From Sphingomonadaceae bacterium (lineage in GTDB: Bacteria; Pseudomonadota; Alphaproteobacteria; Sphingomonadales; Sphingomonadaceae), in the NCBI GenBank assembly GCA_947472735.1, contig CANJBY010000008.1:1-62789 (forward strand): DNA of 62,789 nt. Direction: 5' to 3'. The notes under the pieces are model-generated. The model ran no database searches and was not told the origin of the DNA. It was given only the letters and a program-made list of their open reading frames with translations. Below, piece by piece: positions 53,561-62,641 of the stretch. Both the position numbers and the translations under genes were made by a program. Positions within the stretch are counted from its first letter, which is position 1. Each line of letters opens with the position of its first letter.

Positions 53561-55078
53561 TCAGGCGCCCACGTTCTTGCGGAACAGGACCCGGTCTTCC
53601 GGGCCGAAACCGCGCGTCCAGATGATGTAGCCGTAAGTCAGCAGGATGGCCGGAATACCGAGCGAGAGCTCGGCCCATTCGGGCAGGTAATGGGTCGCGG
53701 CCCAGCCGACGAGGCCAGCGGGAATGGCGGCCCAGACCAGCGGCCAGCGCCAGTTGTTGATCCGGTCGTCGAGCAGGATGCCCAGCACCCAGGCTTTGAC
53801 CAGCGAAGCGCAGGCGAGCGAAACCATCAACGCCGCAGCCACTGCGCCGGCCTGGTAATAGGACACCTTGTGCGGGTCGATCGCGAGCGCCCCGGGCAGG
53901 TCCCAGCTCGGCGCATCGCGCGCCGCCAGCACGAAGGTGTAAGTCAGCACCGCCTGCAACGCGATCGTGCCGAGCGAGATCCACAGGTTGCGGATGCGCG
54001 CGATATAGATCAGCGCTGCCTCGCTTACCACGGCGGTCGATGCGGCGACTTCGGCCGCCAGCAGGAACGCCAGCGCCCCGGTCCCGCCCACGAATTGCGG
54101 TCCGATCAGGCCCATCACCCCTTCTCCGGGTATGCCCAGAGCCAGCGCGATCCCCGCCTGAGCCGCGGTGATCCAGAATCCGACCTGGCAGACTTGCCGG
54201 ACGATGGCGGCGTGGTTGCCATCCTTGAGGTTGCGGGTGATGACCGGGCCAAGGATCGGCTCGAAGCTGGTCTTGAGTTTCTGCGGCAGCGAGGCAACTT
54301 GCTGCGCGGCGTAATAAACCCCCACCGCCACCGGCGAGGCGATCAGGCCGAGGATCGCGATGTCCAGCTTGCGGGTCCCCCATTCGACCAGGTCGGCGAT
54401 CGCCAGAGGTATGTAGGCCCGCGCCATCCGGGCCAGGCGCAGCGGGTGCGGGTGCCATTGCACCGGGCGGCCATAGCTGCGCCACAACGGCACGAAAGCG
54501 AACCCGGCGGCGGCGATCTTCGAAATCAGGTAGGACAGCGTCAGCCCGCTGTCCGGGACGATCAGCAGCAGCGCGACGGAGGCCAACGACTGGCACCACG
54601 GCTCGACCACTGACCGGGCCCGGACCGAAGTGGCGATGTCATAGCGATAGGCCAGCGCCGCCAGCGCCACGTCGGTCAGGCATAGCGGTACGATTGCCAG
54701 GGGCAGGAGGAGGTCGAAGCCGGTGAAGTGCCCGCTGGGGAACATCGGGGCGGGGAAGAGATACAGCGCGAGTGCGGCAACGGTACCGCAAACCAGTGAC
54801 AGCGTCATCCCGTCGGCCACGACGCTTGCGGCGTCCCGCTCATCGTCCGAAAGGCGCTGGGCGAGACCCCGCCGCTGCCCGAGCGAGCAGACCTGCGCGA
54901 CCAGTTCGACCATCACCACCGCCGAGGCATAGCGGCCCAGCGCTTCTACCCCGTAAAGCCGTCCCGCGATGAACAGGAATGGAGCGGTGGCGGCCAGCCG
55001 CAGCAGGAAGCCGAAGAAGTTGGTGCGCCCGCCCTTGGCCAGGGCCGCAATGTCGCGCTGCGACGATTCCTCGCTCAA
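53561..55078 (-). CDS. polysaccharide flippase (MATE/MOP superfamily)
   Basis: This encodes 505 aa with about 12-14 hydrophobic segments and short polar loops, like Wzx/RfbX oligosaccharide-lipid flippases. Characteristic are TNFFGFLLRLAATAPFLFIAGRLYG at the first span and GVYYAAQQVASLPQKLKTSFEPIL in the middle, quoted in part. The cargo lipid cannot be inferred; it may serve exopolysaccharide or O-antigen assembly. The start is TTG at 55078, overlapping the gpsA stop (TTGA). No glycosyltransferase genes are adjacent. Confidence 0.82.
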   Translation of the reverse strand: MSEESSQRDIAALAKGGRTNFFGFLLRLAATAPFLFIAGRLYGVEALGRYASAVVMVELVAQVCSLGQRRGLAQRLSDDERDAASVVADGMTLSLVCGTVAALALYLFPAPMFPSGHFTGFDLLLPLAIVPLCLTDVALAALAYRYDIATSVRARSVVEPWCQSLASVALLLIVPDSGLTLSYLISKIAAAGFAFVPLWRSYGRPVQWHPHPLRLARMARAYIPLAIADLVEWGTRKLDIAILGLIASPVAVGVYYAAQQVASLPQKLKTSFEPILGPVITRNLKDGNHAAIVRQVCQVGFWITAAQAGIALALGIPGEGVMGLIGPQFVGGTGALAFLLAAEVAASTAVVSEAALIYIARIRNLWISLGTIALQAVLTYTFVLAARDAPSWDLPGALAIDPHKVSYYQAGAVAAALMVSLACASLVKAWVLGILLDDRINNWRWPLVWAAIPAGLVGWAATHYLPEWAELSLGIPAILLTYGYIIWTRGFGPEDRVLFRKNVGA

Positions 55079-56073
55079 GCCGTGTCCCCGAGTTCCGCTT
55101 TCAGCGGTCGTGACAGGAGTTCGGACACGACCGTGCGGGCCGGTGCCTCACCCGCCAGCAGCCGGCGCACCGCCTCGACGATCGGCATCGAGACCCCATC
55201 GCGCGCGGCCAGATCGGCGAGCACCGGCGCGGTATGCGCGCCTTCCGCGACGCTGTTCTTGCCCGACAGCGCCTCTGCGGCGCTACGGCCCTCGCCCAGA
55301 GCCTTGCCCAGCGAGAAGTTGCGGCTCGAGGTGGACGAACAGGTCAGCACCAGATCGCCCAGGCCGCATAGCCCCGAAAGCGTTTCGGCCCGTGCGCCGC
55401 GCGACAGGCCGAAGCGCAGCATTTCGGCATAGCCCCGTGCAATCAGCGCGGCGCGGGCGTTCTGACCCAGTCCCAGTCCCTCGACCACACCGCACGCGAT
55501 GGCGAGCACGTTCTTCACCGCGCCGCCGATCTCGGCGCCGATGATGTCGTCGGTATAATAGGGGCGCAGGGTCGGCCGGGCGAGCAGCGGGGCAAGGCGC
55601 CGCCACTGTGCCTCGCCGCCTTCGCAGGCGAGGGTGACGGCGGTTGGCAGGCCGGCCGCCACCTCGTGCGCGAAAGTGGGGCCGGACAGCACGGCGAGGC
55701 GCGCTGACGGGGCGGCGGATCGGGCGACGTCGGCCATCAATCTGCCGGTCCCGGCTTCAATCCCTTTGGCACACAGCACCAGGTCACGCGGGGCGTCGTT
55801 CAGCCCGGACAGCACGGGCGCAACGAACTGCGCCGGCGTAACCACTACGATTACTGAAAGATCCGAAAGATCACCCAACTGGTTAGTGGCCACAACGGAC
55901 TCTGCCAGAGCGGCGCTGGGCAGGAACTGACTGTTGGTATGGCTGGCGTTGATTTCTGCCACCAGTTCGGGTTCGCGGGCCCAGAGCAGAACCTCGCTGC
56001 CGTCGCTCGCGAATGCCTGTGCCAGGGCCGTGCCCCAGGCGCCGGCGCCGACGATGCCAATCGGCCCGGTCAC
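55075..56073 (-). CDS. gpsA: glycerol-3-phosphate dehydrogenase (NAD(P)+)
   Basis: This encodes 332 aa. It reduces dihydroxyacetone phosphate to sn-glycerol 3-phosphate for phospholipid synthesis. The cofactor loop is [10 protein letters not shown], the catalytic Lys is in [10 protein letters not shown], and the C-terminal [14 protein letters not shown] is a family signature. It starts with GTG at 56073, overlapping the tsaD stop as GTGA; without that start codon the frame reads on to 56223 with unrelated sequence. tsaD-gpsA is a known alphaproteobacterial pair. Confidence 0.95.
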   Translation of the reverse strand: MTGPIGIVGAGAWGTALAQAFASDGSEVLLWAREPELVAEINASHTNSQFLPSAALAESVVATNQLGDLSDLSVIVVVTPAQFVAPVLSGLNDAPRDLVLCAKGIEAGTGRLMADVARSAAPSARLAVLSGPTFAHEVAAGLPTAVTLACEGGEAQWRRLAPLLARPTLRPYYTDDIIGAEIGGAVKNVLAIACGVVEGLGLGQNARAALIARGYAEMLRFGLSRGARAETLSGLCGLGDLVLTCSSTSSRNFSLGKALGEGRSAAEALSGKNSVAEGAHTAPVLADLAARDGVSMPIVEAVRRLLAGEAPARTVVSELLSRPLKAELGDTA

Positions 56074-57110
56074 GCTTTTACTCCGGCACCGCGAACCGGC
56101 GCGGCATCGGGATCGAGCGGCCAGCGCGGCCGGGCCGCTATGTCGAGCGGGTCGGGCGCAAAGCCGGGTTGGGCGAGGCGCTCCTGCCCGGCCCACGCTA
56201 TCATTGCCGCGTTGTCCGTACACAGCGCCAGGGGCGGTGCCACAAAGCGCAGGCCGCTGGCGGCAGCGAGTGCGCCAAGCGAGGCGCGCATTGCCTGATT
56301 AGCTGCCACCCCGCCGGCCACGACCAGCGCAGTTACCGGACCGGCTGCGGCGATGGCCCGGCTGGTCCGGTCAAGCACGCAGTCGATCGCCGCTTGCTGG
56401 AAGGCGGCGGCGATATCGGCATCGGCATATGCCGCGGCGTCTTTCGCCCGCAGCACCGCGCTTTTGAGGCCGGCGAAGGAAAAATGCGGTTCCGCGCTGC
56501 CGAGCAGCGGGCGGGGAAGGGGCACGGCCCGGGCATCGCCCGCGGCCGCCATCCGCTCAACCGCCGGACCGCCGGGATAGCCGAGGCCGAGGATCTTGGC
56601 GGTCTTGTCGAAAGCCTCACCCAGCGCGTCGTCGATGGTTGTGGCCAGGCGCCGGTAGCGGCCGACGCCGTCCACCACGATCAGCTGGCAATGGCCGCCG
56701 GAGACGAGCAGCAGCAAGTAAGGAAAGGCCAGCTCCGGGTCGGCCAGCCGGGGCGAGAGCGCGTGCCCTTCGAGATGGTTGATCGCGATCAGCGGCTTGC
56801 CGCTCGCCAGGGCGAGCGCCTTGGCGCTTACCAGTCCGACCATCACCCCGCCGATCAGCCCCGGGCCGGCCGTCGCGGCGATGGCGGCCACATCGGCAAG
56901 GCGCAGCCCGGCATCGGCGAGGGTGGCTTCGACCAAGGGAATGACCCGCTCGACATGCGCGCGCGCGGCGATTTCAGGAACCACACCGCCATAGGGGCGA
57001 TGCTCTTCATCCTGCGATGCGATGCGCTGCGCGATAATCGCCCGGTCGGGACCGACCAGCGCCGCGGCGGTCTCGTCGCAAGACGATTCAATTCCAAGGA
57101 CAATGCCCAT
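56070..57110 (-). CDS. tsaD: tRNA threonylcarbamoyladenosine synthase subunit TsaD
   Basis: This encodes 346 aa. With TsaB, TsaC and TsaE it makes the t6A37 modification in tRNAs reading ANN codons. The start [17 protein letters not shown], the metal motif HLEGH and SGGHCQLIV are hallmarks, as is the [12 protein letters not shown] stretch near the end. The ATG at 57110 gives the family start; the open frame extends to 57746 on the hemC shadow. It is divergent from hemC with 43 bp between starts. Confidence 0.96.
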   Translation of the reverse strand: MGIVLGIESSCDETAAALVGPDRAIIAQRIASQDEEHRPYGGVVPEIAARAHVERVIPLVEATLADAGLRLADVAAIAATAGPGLIGGVMVGLVSAKALALASGKPLIAINHLEGHALSPRLADPELAFPYLLLLVSGGHCQLIVVDGVGRYRRLATTIDDALGEAFDKTAKILGLGYPGGPAVERMAAAGDARAVPLPRPLLGSAEPHFSFAGLKSAVLRAKDAAAYADADIAAAFQQAAIDCVLDRTSRAIAAAGPVTALVVAGGVAANQAMRASLGALAAASGLRFVAPPLALCTDNAAMIAWAGQERLAQPGFAPDPLDIAARPRWPLDPDAAPVRGAGVKA

Positions 57111-57153
57111 CGCGGCTTTCCCTGAACGCAAATCGCCACTAGCACAAGCCGCC

Positions 57154-58071
57154 ATGCAGACCCTTTCACTCCGCCTCGGCACCCGCCGCTCGCCACTGGC
57201 CATGGCCCAGGCCGAAGAGGCGCGGGACCGCCTGCAGGCCGCGCATCCCGGCCTCGTCATCGAACTCGTCCCCGTCACCGCCAGCGGTGACCGGGTGCTT
57301 GACCGGCCGCTCGCCGAAATCGGCGGCAAGGCGCTGTGGACCAAGGAACTCGACGCCTGGCTGCTTGCTGGCGAGATTGATTTCGCTGTCCATTCGGCGA
57401 AGGACGTGGAGACGATCCGTCCCCAGGCCATTGCGATGGTCGCCATCCTGCCGCGCGAGGATGTGCGGGACGTGCTGGTCGGCGCATCCTCCCTCGCGGC
57501 GTTGCCCCCGGGCGCCCGGATCGGCACCAGCGCCCCGCGCCGGGCAGCGCAGTTGCTCAATGCCCGACCCGATTGCCGGATCGTCACCTTTCGCGGCAAT
57601 GTCGCAACTCGCCTCGCCAAGCTTGAGAGCGGAGAGGCCGATGCCACCCTGCTCGCCGCCGCGGGGCTGAACCGACTGGGCGCCAGCCAAGTCGGCACCC
57701 CGCTTGCCGCAGACGAATGGCTGCCCGCACCCGGACAGGGCGCCATCGCTATCGAGTGCCGCGCTGACGACGCCCCGACCCGGGGCCTGCTGGCGGCGAT
57801 CGATCATGCACCCAGCCACGCCACGACACTGGCCGAACGCGCCTTGCTCGCCGCGCTGGGCGGCAATTGCCACAGCCCCATCGCGGTCCTCAGCGGGATC
57901 GACGGCGCCGAGCTGACCATGCGCGCCGCGATCTTCGCGCCTGATGGGAGCGAACGGGTTGATGCCACCGCGCGGTTTCCTGCGTTCGATGCGCAAGGCC
58001 CCGCGCTACTCGCCCGCGACCTCCTTGCCCGGGCCAGCCCGGCGATCCGGGTCCATTTCGGCGGCGCATGA
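57154..58071 (+). CDS. hemC: hydroxymethylbilane synthase (porphobilinogen deaminase)
   Basis: This encodes 305 aa. It joins four porphobilinogens in haem synthesis. Motifs: [12 protein letters not shown] at the start, HSAKDVE with the catalytic Asp region, [20 protein letters not shown] and GGNCHSPIA, where the Cys carries the dipyrromethane cofactor. The stop overlaps hemD as ATGA. Confidence 0.97.
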   Translation: MQTLSLRLGTRRSPLAMAQAEEARDRLQAAHPGLVIELVPVTASGDRVLDRPLAEIGGKALWTKELDAWLLAGEIDFAVHSAKDVETIRPQAIAMVAILPREDVRDVLVGASSLAALPPGARIGTSAPRRAAQLLNARPDCRIVTFRGNVATRLAKLESGEADATLLAAAGLNRLGASQVGTPLAADEWLPAPGQGAIAIECRADDAPTRGLLAAIDHAPSHATTLAERALLAALGGNCHSPIAVLSGIDGAELTMRAAIFAPDGSERVDATARFPAFDAQGPALLARDLLARASPAIRVHFGGA

Positions 58072-58766
58072 TCCGGTTGCTGGTCATCCGCCCGGAGCCT
58101 GGCGCATCGGAGACGGTGGCGGCGGCCCGCGCGATGGGGCTGGCGGCAGAGGCTGTTCCGCTTTTCGCCGTCTCTCCGGTGGCATGGCAGGCCCCCGATC
58201 CTTCGCAGTTCGATGCCCTGCTGATTGGCTCGGCCAATGCCCCGCGCCACGCCGGCCCCCATCTTGCCAGCCTGAGGCGACTTCCGGTTTATGCGGTCGG
58301 CGAGGCGACCCGGCAGGCGTGCCGGGATGCTGGGTTGACCGTGGCGCTTGCCGGTGAAGGCGGGCTCCAGTCCGTCCTGGGCAAGCTCGATCCCGCGCAT
58401 CGCCGGCTGTTGCGGCTCGCCGGGCGGGAGCGGGTGCCGCTCGCTCTGCCACAGGGCGTGAGCGTGAGCGAGCAAGTGGTCTACGCCAGCGAGCCGCGCG
58501 CCATGCCACCCGAACTGGCCACTCGCCTTGCGGACGGCGCGGTCGTATTGCTGCACTCGGCGGAGGCTGCGCGCCACTTTGCTGCCGAGTGCGACCGGCT
58601 CAGCGTGCCGCGCGGGGGCATCGCGCTGGTTGTCCTCGGGACCCGGGTGGCGCAGGCTGCCGGCGGGGGCTGGTGGACCGTGTCCGTGGCCGACCGCCCC
58701 AGCGATACCGCACTGCTCGCCAAGGCCTGCGCTTTATGCCAAGATCACCCTCAGGCGGGGCAATAA
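58068..58766 (+). CDS. hemD: uroporphyrinogen-III synthase
   Basis: This encodes 232 aa. It closes hydroxymethylbilane to uroporphyrinogen III. The family is poorly conserved; its place behind hemC (4-nt overlap), the start [15 protein letters not shown], the IGSANAPRHAG loop and the LLHSAEAARHFA helix support the call. The next gene is 10 nt downstream and encodes a Mic60-like protein, as in other alphaproteobacteria. Confidence 0.9.
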   Translation: MIRLLVIRPEPGASETVAAARAMGLAAEAVPLFAVSPVAWQAPDPSQFDALLIGSANAPRHAGPHLASLRRLPVYAVGEATRQACRDAGLTVALAGEGGLQSVLGKLDPAHRRLLRLAGRERVPLALPQGVSVSEQVVYASEPRAMPPELATRLADGAVVLLHSAEAARHFAAECDRLSVPRGGIALVVLGTRVAQAAGGGWWTVSVADRPSDTALLAKACALCQDHPQAGQ

Positions 58767-58776
58767 CGGGGCCGTG

Positions 58777-59682
58777 ATGGAAGCTATGCGCGACGATCTT
58801 CTCGAACGCCGTTCCGTGCAACCGCGCTCAAGCGGGGCAGGACGGCTGATCGCAGGCAGCATTTTGCTGGCCTTTCTGATTGGCGCAGGTGCGGTCGGCT
58901 GGCTTGGCTGGCGCAGTGGCTACCATATCCAGTTTGGTCTGGCTGAGCGGCCGGCCGCGAACGGCGCGATGAACCCGGCTCCGCAGCCCGCCGTTTCAAA
59001 GCCCGATACCAACGCCCCTGCACTCGCGGCCGAGGCGCAGCTCGTGACGCGGCTTGACGACCTGGCTGGCCGGCTCGAACGGCTGGACCGGGCGGCCGAG
59101 GCGGCTTCCGGCAATGCAGCGCGGGCCGAAGGCCTGCTGGTTGCCTTCGCCACACGGCGCATGATCGAACGCGGTGTTCCGCTCGGTTATCTGGAACAGC
59201 AGTTGCGGTTGCGGTTCGGAACGACCCAGCCTGGCGCCGTGGCAGCGGTGATCGCCGCCTCCCACGCACCCGTGACGCTCGACCAACTGTCGGCCCAGCT
59301 CGATACGCTGGGCAACGAACTCGCGCAGACGCCGATCAGCGAATCCGGCTGGGCCCGGGTGAAGCGCGAACTCGCCGGGCTGTTCATCCTGCGCACCGAA
59401 AGCACTCCGTCGCCCGCGCCGCTCAGCCGGCTCGAGCGGGCCCAGACCATGCTGCGCGCGGGCCGGGTCGACGAAGCGGTGGGAGAAGTGCAGCGGATGC
59501 CGGGCGCCGGCGCTGCGACGGCATGGATTGCCACCGCCCGGCGCTATGCCGAAACACAGCGCGCGCTAGATCAGCTCGAAGCGACGGCGCTACTGGAACC
59601 GCAACTGGCCGACGATGCGCAAGGCGCGCAGGGACTGCCGACGCCTGCATCAACATCCAGTGCGGCCCAGCCCGCCATCTAG
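58777..59682 (+). CDS. mitofilin/Mic60-like inner-membrane protein
   Basis: This encodes 301 aa. It has one N-terminal span at about 23-45, then a Pro/Ala linker, a coiled coil (LVTRLDDLAGRLERLDRAAEAA) and a C-terminal helical region with RVKRELAGLFILR and the RLERAQTMLRAGRVDEAVGEVQRMPG segment, which fits the mitofilin C-terminus. In alphaproteobacteria Mic60 homologues lie behind hemC-hemD and bend membranes; in mitochondria Mic60 makes crista junctions. It is shorter than most Mic60 proteins, so this call rests on topology plus position. Confidence 0.75.
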   Translation: MEAMRDDLLERRSVQPRSSGAGRLIAGSILLAFLIGAGAVGWLGWRSGYHIQFGLAERPAANGAMNPAPQPAVSKPDTNAPALAAEAQLVTRLDDLAGRLERLDRAAEAASGNAARAEGLLVAFATRRMIERGVPLGYLEQQLRLRFGTTQPGAVAAVIAASHAPVTLDQLSAQLDTLGNELAQTPISESGWARVKRELAGLFILRTESTPSPAPLSRLERAQTMLRAGRVDEAVGEVQRMPGAGAATAWIATARRYAETQRALDQLEATALLEPQLADDAQGAQGLPTPASTSSAAQPAI

Positions 59683-59693
59683 CAACCCGCTGA

Positions 59694-59921
59694 CTAGAAG
59701 TATTCGATCGGCACCCGGTCGGCCGTGCGCGACACCTGGCGCTGGCGTTCGTCCGGAGTGCGCATCGGCACATTGAAGACCGGCTGAAGGATTTCCACGC
59801 TCGCGTTGACCGTCGCGTGCGCGTTGCGGCGCGGTGCTTCGACCGGAGCGGCCTCGTTCGTTGCGGCCTGGGCAAGGACAAGGGCAAACAGGATGGCCAT
59901 GGACCATGGTTGACAGCGCAT
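59694..59921 (-). CDS. small exported protein of unknown function
   Basis: This encodes 75 aa. A signal peptide (MAILFALVLAQAATNEA) is clear; the mature part of about 45 residues contains VEILQPVFNVPMRT and ends VPIEYF. I know no family. Start ATG 59921 or 59900 are both possible. It is convergent with the Mic60-like gene; tRNA-Leu lies beyond it. Confidence 0.5.
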   Translation of the reverse strand: MRCQPWSMAILFALVLAQAATNEAAPVEAPRRNAHATVNASVEILQPVFNVPMRTPDERQRQVSRTADRVPIEYF

Positions 59922-60089
59922 TTACCATCCGCGCAACAGCCGTTCCGGCGTCGTCCCCGAAAGAGACATTGACGGATCCAATGGTGATGCGGCTTTCCCC
60001 GCTTGCAGGGCGCCAACCCCTTTGCTAAGGGCGCGCTCCTACCCCCCCGGGACGGCGCGATCTTCGTGATTTGCCAACCCGATGATTTA

Positions 60090-60176
60090 GCGGTCGTGGC
60101 GGAACTGGTAGACGCGCAACGTTGAGGTCGTTGTGGGCGAAAGCCCGTGGAAGTTCGAGTCTTCTCGACCGCACCA
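60090..60176 (+). tRNA. tRNA-Leu (anticodon GAG)
   Basis: The 87-nt cloverleaf has a long variable arm (GTGGGCGAAAGCCCGT) typical of tRNA-Leu. Acceptor GCGGTCG pairs with CGACCGC; the anticodon stem CAACG/CGTTG carries GAG at 60124-60126; the T arm is AAGTTCGAGTCTT; CCA is encoded. It reads CUC. A recombinase island begins about 290 bp downstream. Confidence 0.96.
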
Positions 60177-60468
60177 GTCACTTAAGTTATTGATGTAATT
60201 TGGTATTCTTTCGGAACGAGGCGAATTTAACGCCGAGTTTCCGGGGCTTTGCCGAAGGCACTGGAACAGTCCAGCCGGCGAATCTGTCTCCGGCTTCCGG
60301 CACGACGGTGAAATTGCCTCGGCGTCTCCACTCCCAAAAAAGCCGGCCCCAGTTGCGTTGCAGCCATGCTGCTCAACTGTTCGAGAATTATTGCCCAGCT
60401 TTTCGGCTCATTTTGCAACGAGAAACGGGCTCGAGCGAGCCCGTTTGTAGTCTGGATGCCGAATCGGG
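60177..60468. other. non-coding stretch between tRNA-Leu and the recombinase
   Basis: These 292 nt hold no convincing gene. A minus-strand frame at 60227-60418 lacks a ribosome site and family. The only clear element is a perfect inverted repeat near its right end, annotated separately. It may contain an attachment site. Confidence 0.45.
60423..60446. terminator. perfect inverted repeat downstream of the recombinase gene
   Basis: AAACGGGCTCG at 60423-60433 and CGAGCCCGTTT at 60436-60446 are perfect complements with a two-base centre. On the minus strand it follows the recombinase stop (60469) by 22 nt, the right place for a terminator, and TTT closes the stem, though no longer U-tract follows. 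It could also be a protein-binding site. Confidence 0.5.
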
Positions 60469-62130
60469 TTACGCGAACCCAAGTTGTCGGCGCTGCTCAG
60501 CCCAATCGAGCGAAAGCTGCGACGCCATGAGCGTCTTGCGCTTTAGCGAGGCCGGTTGGCGTCCTGCCACGATGGCATCGACAATATCCGGGGCGAGATA
60601 GCTGATCCGCATCATGTCAGCGAGATGGCCACGGCACTTGCCAAGCCTGGTCGCGATTTGCGCCAACGACCCTTTCTGTTCGAGCACGGCCCTTCGAACC
60701 GCATGCGCCTCTGCAACCAGCCCGACCAGCCGGCTATCCCGGTTGGTTATGTCCGGCTCTGTGCCAGGCAATATAAGCTTCACGACATGACCGCGGCGCA
60801 GGCGTTGGACAGGGAAGCTGAGATGATGATCGAATTCTACACCAGGTGCCAGTGGCGAAAGGCGAAGCGCCACGGCGACATGGTCATCGTGCAAATCGAT
60901 GCGCTCGATGATGTCCTGCAACACGGCACGCTGGCTCGCGGCAATCCCCTCATTCAGTAAAGCCGCTGCCGTACGAGCCGACTGCAGAGCCTGTTCAATC
61001 TCCGCGCCGTCTTCGATGCCGATGGCATTGTGGATGGCAGCTCCATCGCAAAGGAAGCCGCGCAAATTATTGAGCACCATCTGTTCGAGCTCATGGGCCG
61101 GGACCCGCCAGGTCGGCAGGTTGCGGTCAGTGCGCTGCTGGTCATGGGTGATGTAGTAGCGATAACGCTTCCCCTGCTTGTTGGCATGAGACGGCGACAT
61201 CCGGCGACCCAGGCCATCGTAAAGCAGTCCGACCAGCAAGCTGGGACTGAGTGAGCGCATCGCCCGGTCACCAGCATGATCTCTGGTCGCAAGCATCGCC
61301 TCGACGGCATCCCACAGCCCCTTGGGAACTATGGGCTCGTGCTCGCCGGGGTAGCTGACGCCCTTGTGGACGATCTCGCCCAGGTAGATCCGGTTCTTTA
61401 GCAGATGGAGGACGCCGCCGCGTCCAAAGGCAACCCCGCCGCGATGCGGACCGCTGGCGCGGATCTGGATCTTGGTCCGCCACCCTTCCATACCGAGCAG
61501 CGTCACGGCATCGCGCACCGAGCCCAGTTCGAGATAGCGCCCGAAGATATGGCGGACCATTTCCGCCTCAGCCGGATTCACGACCAGCCTGCGGTCGCGC
61601 ACGTCATAGCCCAGCGGTACCGTCCCGCCCATCCAGATGCCCTTCTTCTTTGAGGCGGCAATCTTGTCGCGGATACGCTCACCCGTCACCTCGCGCTCGA
61701 ACTGGGCAAATGACAACAGGACGTTCAGGGTCAGTCGGCCCATGCTGGTGGTGGTGTTGAATGCCTGCGTCACGCTGACGAAGGATGCCCCTTTGGCATC
61801 GAGCACGTCGACGATCTTGGCAAAATCAGAAAGCGCACGGGTCAAGCGATCGACCTTGTAGACGACGATGACATCGACCTTGCCGGCCTCGACTTCGGCC
61901 AGCAGTTGCTTGAGGCCGGGACGATCCATGGTGCCGCCCGAGAAGCCACCATCGTCATAGTGCTCGGGCACCAGCGTCCAGCCCTCATGGCGTTGGCTCA
62001 GGATATACGCTGCGCAGGCCTCGCGTTGGGCATCGAGGCTATTGAATTCTTGCTCCAGCCCATCCTCGGTCGATTTACGGGTGTAGATGGCGCAGCGCAG
62101 TGACCGTTTGCGAGGTTCTTCGTTACGCAT
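60469..62130 (-). CDS. large serine recombinase
   Basis: This encodes 553 aa. The catalytic domain begins at YTRKSTEDG with the nucleophile Ser20; DGGFSGGTMDRPGL and VYKVDRLTR are the resolvase/integrase signatures. A recombinase domain (about 165-290) and a zinc-beta-ribbon-like or coiled C-terminal part follow. Such enzymes integrate or excise mobile elements. The start ATG 62130 overlaps the DUF2924 gene by 8 nt; a longer frame to 62214 is a shadow. DUF2924 and DUF3489 genes often precede it in alphaproteobacteria. Confidence 0.94.
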   Translation of the reverse strand: MRNEEPRKRSLRCAIYTRKSTEDGLEQEFNSLDAQREACAAYILSQRHEGWTLVPEHYDDGGFSGGTMDRPGLKQLLAEVEAGKVDVIVVYKVDRLTRALSDFAKIVDVLDAKGASFVSVTQAFNTTTSMGRLTLNVLLSFAQFEREVTGERIRDKIAASKKKGIWMGGTVPLGYDVRDRRLVVNPAEAEMVRHIFGRYLELGSVRDAVTLLGMEGWRTKIQIRASGPHRGGVAFGRGGVLHLLKNRIYLGEIVHKGVSYPGEHEPIVPKGLWDAVEAMLATRDHAGDRAMRSLSPSLLVGLLYDGLGRRMSPSHANKQGKRYRYYITHDQQRTDRNLPTWRVPAHELEQMVLNNLRGFLCDGAAIHNAIGIEDGAEIEQALQSARTAAALLNEGIAASQRAVLQDIIERIDLHDDHVAVALRLSPLAPGVEFDHHLSFPVQRLRRGHVVKLILPGTEPDITNRDSRLVGLVAEAHAVRRAVLEQKGSLAQIATRLGKCRGHLADMMRISYLAPDIVDAIVAGRQPASLKRKTLMASQLSLDWAEQRRQLGFA

Positions 62131-62569
62131 CGCGGGCCTCCTTCGTGGATGTGTTGCCCTTGAGGCCAAAGAAGCGCGGGCCTGACCACTTGGTTCCGGT
62201 GATGGTCCTGGCAATGCTGCTGAGTGATCCGAAAGTTTGATCGCCCATCCGATATCCCTTGTCGGTCACCAGCACGCTGTAGGTCTCGTCGTTCCAACTG
62301 CGCACCAGTCTGGTTCCAGGTCGCAGGTTGGTCGGTGCCGGCGGCGATGGATCGGACAGCGTCTGGCTCGCCAACCGGACCAGTTCGCGCTCCACGGCCG
62401 GTGGCAGCCCGCCATGCTGCTTTTCCTGGATGCGCCAGGCGATACCGCGCGCCAGCAGATCGGAGCTGAGCCCCGGGGCTGGCGCGCGGTACAACCGCCG
62501 CCACTCTGCGCGCAGTGCGGCCGGCGGCAATGCCGTCAGGCCGTTCAGCGTATCAGCGAGGCTCGTCAT
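62123..62569 (-). CDS. DUF2924 domain protein
   Basis: This encodes 148 aa. LPPAALRAEWRRLYRAPAP, LLARGIAWRIQEKQHGGL and GTRLVRSWNDETYSVLVTDKGY are the sequence core of DUF2924, a family found beside serine recombinases; its role is not known, perhaps as a recombination accessory factor. It starts at ATG 62569, overlapping the stop of the upstream remnant (TAATG), and its 3' end overlaps the recombinase start. Confidence 0.92.
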   Translation of the reverse strand: MTSLADTLNGLTALPPAALRAEWRRLYRAPAPGLSSDLLARGIAWRIQEKQHGGLPPAVERELVRLASQTLSDPSPPAPTNLRPGTRLVRSWNDETYSVLVTDKGYRMGDQTFGSLSSIARTITGTKWSGPRFFGLKGNTSTKEARDA

Positions 62570-62640
62570 TACGCCGCCGCCTCTTCAATGGTGGCGTCCT
62601 GCACCAGACGATAGGCCAGTTCGCCCGAGGTGCGCTCTTC
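62569..62640 (-). pseudogene. 3' stub of a third island gene cut by an IS21-like element
   Basis: Reading leftwards from 62640 there is an open frame of 23 residues (GELAYRLVQDATIEEAAA at its end) with a TAA that overlaps the DUF2924 start. Going upstream the sequence switches at about 62641 to what looks like an IS21-family terminus. The stub is plausibly the end of a DUF3489 gene, which usually stands in this position, but 23 residues do not prove it. Confidence 0.5.
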
Positions 62641-62641
62641 C

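Noticed and set aside
60090..60176. tRNA-Leu(GAG) 3' end as a proven attachment site
   Set aside because: No second copy of the tRNA end occurs in the window, and large serine recombinases often use other sites; only a suggestion remains.
60200..60601. A 133-codon plus-strand frame between tRNA-Leu and the recombinase
   Set aside because: It runs into the antisense of the recombinase end, has no ribosome site, and shows no domain.
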